DNA of 64,000 bases from a virus. The stretch is from the IMG/VR virus record IMGVR_UViG_3300034283_001913, positions 18,604 through 82,603 of that record; one strand, 5' to 3'. Below, piece by piece: positions 14,687 to 25,700 of this stretch. The notes beneath the pieces are model-generated. The model saw only the letters and a list, made by a program, of their open reading frames with translations. It had not been told where the DNA came from and did not search any database. Each line of letters starts with the position of its first letter. Position 1 is the first letter of the stretch. Both the position numbers and the translations under genes were made by a program.

Positions 14687-17600
14687 TGGCAGGTTTGCAA
14701 AATACATCTAGTCAAGATCCTCGTCGTTTTGACAAGGAGATGAATGAAGATATAAATGATTTTCATCTCTCGCCGGATTCTTGGACACAAGCTCGTAACG
14801 CTATCAATAACTCTAAAACAGGAGATATTGGTAAGATAGGTAATGAGCCGTCAAATCTTTTTTGTACAAAAGCTCCTTATCCTATAATCGGTGTAATACA
14901 TACTCAAGCTGATGAATGGGTTGTGTTTTCTACAGACGATGTAAATTCTGAGATAGGTACTTTCAAAGAGTCTAGCTGTACTTACACTACTTTAGTTAAT
15001 GATCCTTGTCTTGCTTTTGATAGAGCTAATCTTATCAAAGGAGTGTCTCGCCCTACCGGAGAATGTAGTTTCAAGGTATACTGGGATGATGGAAAAAATC
15101 CTTCTAGAGTTCTTGATTTAGAAAATATTCCTTGGATACAAGTTTGTACTGATGAGAATGGTGTAGTTATTCCTGGTCCTGCTGGCTATGATCCTGTTGG
15201 ATGTATTACATGTGTAGATACTACTAATCTTGATTGTGATAAAATACGGTTAGCAAGACTTGTTACACAACCTTGTATAACAGTACAAAAAGGTACAGGC
15301 GGAGGAACATTACCAAACGGTTCTTACTTTGCGGTAATAGCTTATACAATCGGGGGATCAAATACTGAAATAAGTAGTCAAAAAGTTACTGATTACTTTC
15401 CTCCGAGCAATCTTCAAAGTTTATTTGATCATGAAAATGTAGCTGGTTCTTTAGATATTATTATAGATTCTATTGATCCAGATTTTGATGAGTATGAGCT
15501 TGTTTTAGTATCAATTATTAATCAGCAAACTGTAGCTCGCCGAGTAGGTATTTATAGTACTCAGCAAAAGAGAGTTACTCTCGATATTATTGATTCTCGC
15601 TGGGTAAGTGTACCTATTGAAAACATTCCTATTCGTACTACAGTATTTGAAAGATCTGATGCGATGTTTTCTGTAAATGACTATTTGATCAGAACGGGAC
15701 CTCGTGCAAGATTTGATTTTAACTACCAGCCTTTAGCTAACCAGATTGTTACAAAATGGGTAGCTGTTGAGTATGATCAAGACTATTATAAGGATGGCGG
15801 ATCAAATACTGGTTATATGCGCGATGAAGTATATGCGTTCTTCATACGCTGGATATATGACACCGGTGATAAGTCTGCATCATATCATATTCCAGGAAGA
15901 CCAGCTTTTGCCGGAGAAAAGAATTTTCAGGTATCAGATGCTCTTCCTGAAGAAATATCAGGAGGCTTTAACTATAAGTGGGTAATAGAAAATACAGCTT
16001 CACAAATCGGCCCTCCAACAGCAATCCCTACAGCAGATGGCGGATTTCAGATTGCTGAAGGATACATGGGCTATTGGGAGTCTACTGAAGAATACCCTGA
16101 TAAAAAACCAGAGATTTGGAATGCCAATGATCCAGCGCATCCGTGGACAGCTCCTAACATAGTACCTTATCCAGGTACCAATCCTAATGCTAATGGTGAT
16201 TATGATCTCTGTGGAGAAAAGATTCGTCATCATCGTTTTCCAGATAGTATTTTGAACTTTACAAATGGTACAGCAAACCACTTTGTAGGTTCTTCTCCCA
16301 ATTTTAATGGTGATCCCGCGATACGGATAATGGGCGTAAAGTTTGAAAACGTGCGCCCACCCGTAGACAATCAGGGTAACATTATTTCTGGTGTTGTAGG
16401 ATTTGAAATCTTGCGTAGCACCCGTCAAGGGAATCGTACAGTTCTTGCTAAAGGTGTAGTATCCAATATGGGTGTCTACACTATTGAAGGCAACATTACA
16501 CCTCGCACCGGTTTATATCCTAACTATCCTTACAACGATCTTAATATAGATCCTTTCTTATCTGCTACAGAAACTAATGCGCCTGTTTGCAAAATAGATG
16601 GTTCTCCTACGGCTGCAGGAGATGGCTATACGCCAGTAGGAAGTTTTTCTAATACTATTTATAGTTTCCATTCCCCTGATACAAACTTTAGTAAACCTTT
16701 TTTATCAGGAAAAGAGTTTAAGATTTATGAAGAACTAAGAGGCACTGTTACAGGGAAGTTTGAGTTTTCTGAAAGACATCCTAAGACTAAGCTTATTTCT
16801 AATACAGCTTTTTATACATCAGTTATTGTAGGTATAGGTATAGCATCTGTGGCTATGAATGGGGAAAGAACCATTCGTAGAAACATGCCGTATCAAATCA
16901 TGACTCCTACGGATCTTATTACAAATGCTCCAGGAGTTGCTGCAGCAAACGCTGGTTATGGTGTTATGGCAACAGCCCTTGCTACCGCTAACGCTGCTGC
17001 TTGGGATGCTGGAGGAATTTTAGGTTTGAATGCTTTAGGATTTGGTCCAGGAACTTATTATGCAACTCTTGCGACTATTGGAGCTACTGCAGGAATTATT
17101 CCTGGATTAGCTGGATATAGTTATCAAATTGATCAAAAAGGAGGAGCAACTGAAGATATTCCTGTTCCGTTACTTATTGTTCAAGGTATCCCTACTTTTA
17201 TATCGTTTTGGTCGCAGGGGGTTGATTCAACACTAGATCTTATAAGATCTATTATTAAATATAGAGATTTTGCTCTTAAGTATAATTCTCATTGTTTGTA
17301 TGATTCTTTTGCTATTCCTCCAGTATCTGGTGATCGTCGTAGAAGTATTATCGAGCAAAGTTATCTTGGGCCGAACATTTTAGATTTTGGTAGCAACTAT
17401 CGAATCAACAATCTGTTTAGATCTACTACTGTAGCTTTACAAGTAAATTCTCCATTACCTTTTCCTGTAGGTGATAATACTCGTCAGCTTGCTACATCTC
17501 CTGTAGCCAATCTTATGGAACCATATGGATTGTTTAATAATCAAATGAGACTTATCAATCCAACAGCAAAAGCTTTCACTACAAATTCGGTTTGCTATTA

Positions 17601-19767
17601 CGTAGGCTATAAGCAAAGACTTCGTAATCAATATGGTCAAATAGAAGGTATAATTCAGGTTCCGGTATCAACTTGTTGGACAGATAAGAGTACTAAATCT
17701 ACTGCTGAAACAGTAACACTTTTTAATGGTGATATTTACTTAGCTAGATATACAGAAAAGAATACTTTCTTCTATTTCTACGATTGGTTGTATGATCAGC
17801 CGGATGGTTATGAGTTTAACTATCTAGAAAAGCGGATGCTTCCTTATCCTCGCTTTTGGCTCAATAGTCAAAAGTTTGAAGTACAGGATTCTATATCGGC
17901 GCTTACTGATTCAGTGACGTCGTTGTTTACACCTAGCGATCCAATTTGGGAACAGATTCCACCTAGTAGACAATTTTCTTTAGATGGATATTCTTGTCAT
18001 GGTATCCTTACTCTTCAAGGAAAAGGCTTTGCTGTAAAGTTTGCGTACTTTTATCTTTTCAACTCTGGAGTAAAAGATTTCTTTGTTGAGACAGAGATTA
18101 ACGTAGGCTTACGTGATTGGGGCGATATGGATTCTCAGAAACATTACCCTATCCTCGATGTCAAAGCTCTTTTTGATACTTCGATTATAAAAGCCGGTAA
18201 CTATTACAAATACGATATAAGTCTGGGCATTGGTAAAACGTATCTCAACTATGTTTCCTGGGGAGAAACACAACCTAGAATATATGATCCAAACCTAGCT
18301 GAAACTTGTTATCAGTATTATCCTACAAGAGTAATCTACTCTCTACCTGCACAACGTGAAGGCACAAGAGATAACTGGTACTTGTTTCTTGCCAACAACT
18401 ACTTTGATTTTAACAATAAAGTAAGTTGTATCAAACCGATTAATAAAAACGGTGCGGTAATCTTTTTCTATGCCGAAAGCCCTGTACAATTCTTAGGAGT
18501 AGACCAGCTTCAAACAGATGCTGGTACTAAGCTTACGATTGGTGATGGAGGATTGTTTAGTCAACCTATGCAGAGTCTTCTTAATGCTGACAAACCATAT
18601 CAGTATGGATCTTGTCAAGACAGACTTAGTGTAATCAATACTCCTCTAGGTATCTATTGGATTAACCAAGACCAAGGTAAAATCTTCACTATCAAAGGTG
18701 GTATAACAGAAATATCCGGCGAAGATTTGAGATGGTGGTTCCTTAACTATTTACCATACAAGCTTCTCGAGGCCTTCCCTAATTTTGAGTTAGTAGAAAA
18801 CCCAGTAATCGGTATAGGATGTCAATCTATCTACGACAACGAAAACCAGTTAGCGTATTTTACTAAGCGAGATTTTGTTGTAAAAAGAAGTCTTCCGGCT
18901 GGGACTACTATTACATATGTAAACAGGGATAACTTCCTTGTAAACAATATGCTTCCGATAAAGCTAGGCGATCCTGATTATTTTGAAGATGCATCCTGGA
19001 CCGTAAGTTTTGATCCTAAGCGAGGAGCTTGGATTAGCTGGCACGATTGGCATCCTAATCTTTTGATCCCAGGTAAAAATACTTTCCTGAGCGTTCTTAA
19101 TGATAATCCTAATCAGAATCAGGAGAATGGTATATGGATACATAATTACCGCTGTGACAGCTACTGTAACTATTACGGTATAGACTATCCTTTCGAGATA
19201 GAATATATGGTCAACACTGTGCAGAACGTAAACACATTGCGGTCGATTCAGTATCAGATGGAAGTATACAAATATGCTGATAACTGCTACGATCGATTCC
19301 ATGTGCTAGATTTTAACTTTGATGAAGCTGTTGTTTATAACACAGAACAGTGTTCAGGTCTTCTCAAGCTTAATCTTACACCTAAGAACAATGCTCCTTT
19401 GATCTTGAGCTATCCACAGGTTAACCCGACTAATATTGAGATCCTTTATTCTAAAGAAGAACAGAAGTATCGCTTCAATCAGTTTTGGGATATTACAGAT
19501 AGCAGAGGAGAGTTTCCGATTGGATCGGCTTATCCTCCTCCTACACCTAACGTAGGTTCGTATGCTGAGAGGATGATTTGGAACACAGAACCTAATGGTT
19601 ATGTTAGGATTCTTAATCCAAATAACTTAAATTATAGTAAAGATCCTCTGCAAAGAAAAAAGTTTAGACACTACGCAAATTTTGTATTTTTACGTAGAAA
19701 GGTGTCTGGCAATCGTAAGATCCTGGTACTCATTACAAACAACAAAAATCTTCTATCTCAGCGATGA
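14686..19767 (+). CDS. Tail stabilisation / muzzle protein (1,693 aa)
   Basis: The N terminus (MNEDINDFHLSPDSWTQARN, then an IGNEPSN and VVFSTDD segment) is the form I know from crAss-like muzzle proteins, related in role to P22 gp10 and T7 gp12. The bulk is beta-rich with propeller-like strands (YWDDGKNPSRVLDL, YWINQDQGKIFTIKGG). A Gly/Ala-rich stretch lies at about residues 748-808 after a short hydrophobic strand near 708, and may line or plug the channel. The length is in the range of known crAss-like muzzle proteins or a little longer. It starts by TAATG coupling to the ring gene, and its TGA overlaps the next ATG (ATGA). It closes the tail tip and opens for ejection (family knowledge). 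Confidence 0.75.
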   Translation: MAGLQNTSSQDPRRFDKEMNEDINDFHLSPDSWTQARNAINNSKTGDIGKIGNEPSNLFCTKAPYPIIGVIHTQADEWVVFSTDDVNSEIGTFKESSCTYTTLVNDPCLAFDRANLIKGVSRPTGECSFKVYWDDGKNPSRVLDLENIPWIQVCTDENGVVIPGPAGYDPVGCITCVDTTNLDCDKIRLARLVTQPCITVQKGTGGGTLPNGSYFAVIAYTIGGSNTEISSQKVTDYFPPSNLQSLFDHENVAGSLDIIIDSIDPDFDEYELVLVSIINQQTVARRVGIYSTQQKRVTLDIIDSRWVSVPIENIPIRTTVFERSDAMFSVNDYLIRTGPRARFDFNYQPLANQIVTKWVAVEYDQDYYKDGGSNTGYMRDEVYAFFIRWIYDTGDKSASYHIPGRPAFAGEKNFQVSDALPEEISGGFNYKWVIENTASQIGPPTAIPTADGGFQIAEGYMGYWESTEEYPDKKPEIWNANDPAHPWTAPNIVPYPGTNPNANGDYDLCGEKIRHHRFPDSILNFTNGTANHFVGSSPNFNGDPAIRIMGVKFENVRPPVDNQGNIISGVVGFEILRSTRQGNRTVLAKGVVSNMGVYTIEGNITPRTGLYPNYPYNDLNIDPFLSATETNAPVCKIDGSPTAAGDGYTPVGSFSNTIYSFHSPDTNFSKPFLSGKEFKIYEELRGTVTGKFEFSERHPKTKLISNTAFYTSVIVGIGIASVAMNGERTIRRNMPYQIMTPTDLITNAPGVAAANAGYGVMATALATANAAAWDAGGILGLNALGFGPGTYYATLATIGATAGIIPGLAGYSYQIDQKGGATEDIPVPLLIVQGIPTFISFWSQGVDSTLDLIRSIIKYRDFALKYNSHCLYDSFAIPPVSGDRRRSIIEQSYLGPNILDFGSNYRINNLFRSTTVALQVNSPLPFPVGDNTRQLATSPVANLMEPYGLFNNQMRLINPTAKAFTTNSVCYYVGYKQRLRNQYGQIEGIIQVPVSTCWTDKSTKSTAETVTLFNGDIYLARYTEKNTFFYFYDWLYDQPDGYEFNYLEKRMLPYPRFWLNSQKFEVQDSISALTDSVTSLFTPSDPIWEQIPPSRQFSLDGYSCHGILTLQGKGFAVKFAYFYLFNSGVKDFFVETEINVGLRDWGDMDSQKHYPILDVKALFDTSIIKAGNYYKYDISLGIGKTYLNYVSWGETQPRIYDPNLAETCYQYYPTRVIYSLPAQREGTRDNWYLFLANNYFDFNNKVSCIKPINKNGAVIFFYAESPVQFLGVDQLQTDAGTKLTIGDGGLFSQPMQSLLNADKPYQYGSCQDRLSVINTPLGIYWINQDQGKIFTIKGGITEISGEDLRWWFLNYLPYKLLEAFPNFELVENPVIGIGCQSIYDNENQLAYFTKRDFVVKRSLPAGTTITYVNRDNFLVNNMLPIKLGDPDYFEDASWTVSFDPKRGAWISWHDWHPNLLIPGKNTFLSVLNDNPNQNQENGIWIHNYRCDSYCNYYGIDYPFEIEYMVNTVQNVNTLRSIQYQMEVYKYADNCYDRFHVLDFNFDEAVVYNTEQCSGLLKLNLTPKNNAPLILSYPQVNPTNIEILYSKEEQKYRFNQFWDITDSRGEFPIGSAYPPPTPNVGSYAERMIWNTEPNGYVRILNPNNLNYSKDPLQRKKFRHYANFVFLRRKVSGNRKILVLITNNKNLLSQR

Positions 19768-22700
19768 AGAAAAAAGGAGCCATAACAAATACCGGGTATC
19801 TACCTAACTCGCCAGATAGGTTTAATGATTTCAACATTATACCTAGTCCTTACATTACAATGCAGGGAGTGCCTTATCCTATAATGGCTATACCTAATAA
19901 CCAGGGTCCTCCGACGGTTATGTATCCTGGACAGAATTACATGTTTCCAGGGAGCACTATGGTGAAGGAAATACCTATGCCTATTTTTGAAACAAAAGAA
20001 GATTTCTATAAAGATGCTCTTCGTAGAAAAAGAGATGCTTACTGGGATAATACTTCTTCTGGATCAGGCATACCGTTTCCTACAGCAAACATGCCTTCAA
20101 GATCTACAGGTGTACCATGGCCTACGGTAAAATCTGAATATACTGGGATAGCAATGCAAGTAGGGGGTCCTAGACCTACTATTGTTTACGATAGAAATGA
20201 TCCTAGATTAAAAGCTTATACAGACAGTCTAAGTACATATAACAACGCTCAGCTTTATAATATAGCGATACAAAATTTAGTAAATCAAAACCTTGCAAAT
20301 CGTGCTACACGTACTCATGATCGTTATTACCTGACAGGATGGGGATCAAATTATGGTTTTTCATCAGAAGACGAAGCAAAGAGAGCTTATCATCAATTTA
20401 AGGGGCAGCAAAATAGACTACAATCTCAATACGGATTAGTGTATAATAATGCTGTTAGTCATACAGTTCCTTTTAGGAGTACAGGAACGTTATATTTTCA
20501 TCATCCTCCAACATATGATCAGCGTCGAGGATTTACAAATGTTTTCGGGGTGTGGCCCCAAACTGCAATTTTTCCAAGACCTCAGCCTGTAATATATCAA
20601 GCGCCTCCTGTACCAGCTAAACCGGCATCTAAACCTAAATCAAGTAAGCCGGTGCCAGCCAAACCTAAACCTGCGCCTACTTCAACTCCTGTTTCAACAC
20701 CAGCACCAGTACCAGCACCAGTACCAGCACCAGTACCTGTACCGGTACCTGTACCGGTACCTGCACCAAAAGTGCCGGCTCCAGTACCAGTAGCTAAACC
20801 TGCTACTTATCAACCTCCTCAATACCAGGTTATGCAAGCAGGTAAACCTCTTTTTAATCCGGATGGTAGCCCGGTGATGCAATCAGGTCGTGCTCCTTTA
20901 CCAGCACACCTTCAAGCACCAAACACAACTCCAGAGCAGCGTGCTGCTTGGTGGACAAGTCATGGATATAATTCAACTGGTACAGGTGTTTATAATGCTC
21001 CACCGATTAAAAAAGGTGGTTGGATTAATCAGTATCAGAAAGGTGGAGTAACTATCAACTCAGAAGAAGAGTATCAAAAATCTCTTCTCATGAAGAATAA
21101 GACTAAGGAGAGAATAGATGCTGAGAGAGCTTGGGTTGCTAAAAAAGTAGCTGCCGCTAATCAAGCTAAAACTCAGCAACCGTTCTTTACCTCTTTTCCA
21201 AAGAGTAGTGGTACACCTTTACCTCAAAGTAGTCCAGCATATACTTATAACTGGAGTCCTGCAGATATTCAATCTAAACCAGGTTCTGTTGCAACACCGC
21301 AAGTAGTTATGACCAGTGCCTCTATGCCTCAATATGATTATATCAGAGAGGGAAAGGTCATTAAAGCTAAGGCAGAAGCAAAAGAAAAAAAGGATGCGGC
21401 TGACTTGCAGGTTCAAAAAAATCTTTATGGTAATACCTTAGGAACACTTAGATACTACGCTAATAAAACAGAGGAATGGGCAGAAGGAGAAGAAGGATCT
21501 AAGTATTATTACAAAGACCCAGATACTGGGCAGATGAGATCTTTTAGCGAAGTAGGAGCTTACGAACAAGTAGGTATACCTTTACAATCTGCAGCGTATG
21601 GTTCTTTTCCACTTTTTGAAGCAGCAGCACCTGTTGTTTCTTTAATGGGAAAAGGAGTTAGTAAAGCTATAGCTCCTATAATGAAGTCAGCATATGTAAC
21701 TAATCTAAAACAATCTTTACCTATAGTTGCTAAGGAAACTAATTACGCAGCGCTACGTTTTCTAAATCCTAAGCTTTATAAGCAACAGGTAGATGCTTTA
21801 AATAGAGGAAATACGTGGTCAAAGAATTGGATACAAGATGCGGCTACTATTGAAAAAATTAATAATGATCTTTTAGCGGGAGATATCGGTATAGAAGCCG
21901 CAGACCGCTTATATCGTTGGGAACATGCTCAGTCTAAATTTTATCCATTAAGAAATCAGTACGCTGATATGCTTATAGGAAGACCTCATATTTTTACTGA
22001 TCCTAAAGATCTTGGCGGCAGCGGTGTCATAGGTGGTGTGTATTACCCTCCAAGTTTTACAGCATATGATGATGCTTTATCAGCAATTTTTCCAAAAAGA
22101 TCAGGACAATCTTGGGTAAATAGAACCCTTTCTCCTGAAGAATTAGAATCTGTTGCGGTGCATGAAAACACACATGCTTGGACTGATGCTAATGATTATT
22201 TACCACAGCTCCATCAGGATGTTTATAGATCTATGATTCGGAATCCGATTTATGCTAGACCTAAAACAGATTTTGCAGAGTATATGGTAGATCCTACAGA
22301 AATACATGCTCGAGTAATGCAGTTACGTCATGCAGAAGGTATAAGACCTAAAGATCTTATTGATGATACTGCGGCCGAAATGTATATGGGATTAGCTTCT
22401 GAAGGTTATTATCGTAACATTTTTGGCGGAAAACAGTTTGGCCAGATGTGGGATAATCCTACTCAAAAAGTAACAGGTTTGTATTTTTCTGAACCTGTTG
22501 AAAGTCAGTATCCTTTAAGTGCTTTGTTTATGGGATCTTATGCTAAAGGCGGATCTACAAATCCAGATACAGCTAAGAGAATTTTACAATCCGGTTATTC
22601 CTACGGCAGAAGACTAAGCACTGCTCAGAGAAGATATTTTGCTGCAATAGCGGGTACTGATGAGTACGGTAATGATCCGAAAGAGCAAATGGAAGACGAA

Positions 22701-25700
22701 ACAGAAGTTATGATGGAGTATAAAAAAGGCGGTCTTAAGCGTGGACGCGATAGCAAGCGCACTTCTAAAAATATAAAGAGCAGTATCAATGAGATTCTTT
22801 ATAAAAGAAATGAAGATCTCTTTGGACCAAAGGGTAAGAAATATTTTAAGCCTTACCAAGATGGTGGTCAACCTGCAGCTCCTATGACTTACGACGAGTA
22901 CGCGGATGCTTATTTTCAAAAGCTTGCGGAACTAGAAGCTGAAAAAGCTCGCGTTGCTCAAGTGAGATCTAATATTATACCTACAGCTCAAAAAATAGAT
23001 GCAGCAGCCAACCCTCAAAAATTCTTAGTAGGAGCACCTGCTACTGGTAATTTTTGCAATGCTTATACAAATCAGTGTTACAATATTGCTGGTGCTACAA
23101 CAGTTGCTCCAATTGGGAACATACCTGCAGGATCTCGTATGCCAATGATTCCTGGTAACCTTGCTCAACAAGCTGTTTTATCTCAAGAAGGAATAGTTCC
23201 TATTCCTTTATCAGAAGCTCAACCAGGAGACATTATAAAGAAAGAGTACTATTCACCGGGTCTTCCTTGGCAAGGAAATTATAATCCGAAAGGAAATCCT
23301 TATTGGTCACCGGGACATAGTATGATCTATGCTGGTACTGATGCTCAAGGAAATCCTATGGTTTACAATAGTCCTGGTGGTAGAAATGTTTTTGAGTCTA
23401 GAACTTTCAAACCTTCTGAGTGGAAAGAAAATACTCGAGGTACTTTTACAGGTAGCCCTATGGGTACATCTAGAATGCAAGCTTATAAGTATGTAGGTAA
23501 TACTCCAACTCTTGAATCAGAAGCTCAACAGAATCGTCAACAGATGCTAGCAGCTACACCTTACATAGCACCAAAACCAGCATATTTGTCTTCTCCAGTT
23601 ACTGGTGTTATTACTCCTAACTACCAGCAAATGTATGATCAAAGAAAAGAGCAGTTTGATCAAGAAAGAAAAGCTATAGAAAATAAAAAATATTTATCAA
23701 AACGTAAGAAAAAAGCTGATTTAGAAGCTCTTGATCAACAAGAAAAAGATACTTTAGCAATGTACATACAACCTACGTCACCCGTAGTACAAAACAACAA
23801 TGATATGAGTACTCCACAAAAAAAGCAAGGAGGCATCGCATTCCCACAGCAGCCTACTGAAGAAAGATTCTTTGAAAGAGGATATGTTCCTAATTCTCCT
23901 GTGGGATTTTATGCTATGGGAGGGCCAACAGATATGATTGCTTTCCCTCAGCAACCGCCGGCAAATATGTTCTTTAGCGGCTATCCGTTCCAACCTCAAT
24001 ATATGGGTGGCGGAAGTACTTATACTCATTATAATATGGGAGGAATTTATCAAAACGGAGGAAGCCCTCAAAATTTAAGTACAGTATATTCTGACTATAA
24101 AACTGTTTATCAAGGGATGTCTCCTCAAGATATTCAGGAAGAATTGTCAAATGTTAATGCTCAAATAGCTGCCCCTAATGTTTATCCTCAAGAAGGATTA
24201 GACATTAAGCGACAAGTTCTTATGGATATACTTTATGCTCCTAAAAAGAATATGGGAGGAAAAGTTCTTCCTGGAGGAGCTCATGAAAATGTTCCTTGTA
24301 TGGAATGCGGAGGAAGCTACGATGTTGGCGGATCAATCTTCGGATACGGTTATCGCCCTGCCACTGAGTTTGGTGGTAATGTAGGTTTAGAGCAAGCTCA
24401 AAATGAGATGGTAGAGACTTACAAAAAGGGTGGTAAAAAAGCTAAAGCTGCTCTAATGAAATACATGCGCTCTATGCGTAAACAAGACGGTGGAGAAGCT
24501 CCTCAGAATGTAGGTCAGAGCGGTTATCTTATGGATAATCAAACAACTTTTAACAACTACCTAAAAGATAATATGCTTACTGCGGTAGATGAAAAAGTTG
24601 CTGATGAAATGTTTCAAGATGGCGGAAGCTTCGGATTCAATCCTTACAACTCTATGCAACAAAGAGCGGATATGAATCGATATAACTCAGGAGAACAAGC
24701 TAGAGCACAAGCTCGTGCTAACATGAGAGCTATGAATCAGCAGTTTATTCCGCAAGCTTATAACTCAATCTTTGCTCAAGCTGGAGCGGCTATGCCGGAC
24801 ACTTATACAGATGATCAAGGTAATGAGGTACCAATGACTCCAGAAAAATGGGCTCAGATACAGGCAGGAACACCGGGAAGTAATACTAATTATGATCCTT
24901 CAATGATTTGTACAAGTCAAGGTTGTTTTCCTCAAAGAACTGGTCAAACATCTTCTAATTATCTTACCAAAGAGGATGCTCAAAAAATGCTTGATGATTA
25001 TCTAAAGCAGTATTACCCTCAGGGAAATTATCCTGTATATAATCCGTATGGATATAATCCTTATGGGTATAATCCTGAGTATAGAACTGGTTATGGCATG
25101 TTCCCTTACAATCCTACTGGACCTTATTACAAAACTAAGTTCAAAGGATGGAGCAACATGCCTACTACGTATAACTGGCAACAAGGCACCGGTTATGTAG
25201 CAAACAATCCTACAGCCGGTATGACTCCTGAACAAATAGAAAAGTACTGGGGAGATAAAGGCTTTAAGGCTAATGTTGAAGTAGATAAAAAAAGCGGCCT
25301 ATTACATACAATTGCTCCTACAAGATTTGCACCTCGCCGAGTAAAGACTAATGTAAGTCTTGAAAGGATGCCTGGTCAAAGCGGATCATCTTCAGCGAGT
25401 GGATCAAGTTCTACAACTGGATCATCTTCGACAACAGGATCAAATTATACAGACCCTAATGCTAATCCTGCAGGAGATATGCCAAGAGATGCTCAAGGAA
25501 ATATCATAATGGCTAATCCTTATGCTCAAAGATTTGAACAAGTTGTGACACCTGAACAAGAACAGCAGATGGATGCTCTTTTATACCGTCGTAAAATGGG
25601 AGGAGCATATGCATACGGTGGATATTATCAAGATGGTGGTGAAGAAACGGCTCATGAAGGAATAGGTAACTCTATGGGTTATAGCACTGATGAGCGTCGT

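Noticed and set aside
20694-20882. Minus-strand frame with Tyr/Arg/Trp repeats
   Set aside because: It is the complement of the 12-bp proline repeat in the plus-strand cargo gene.
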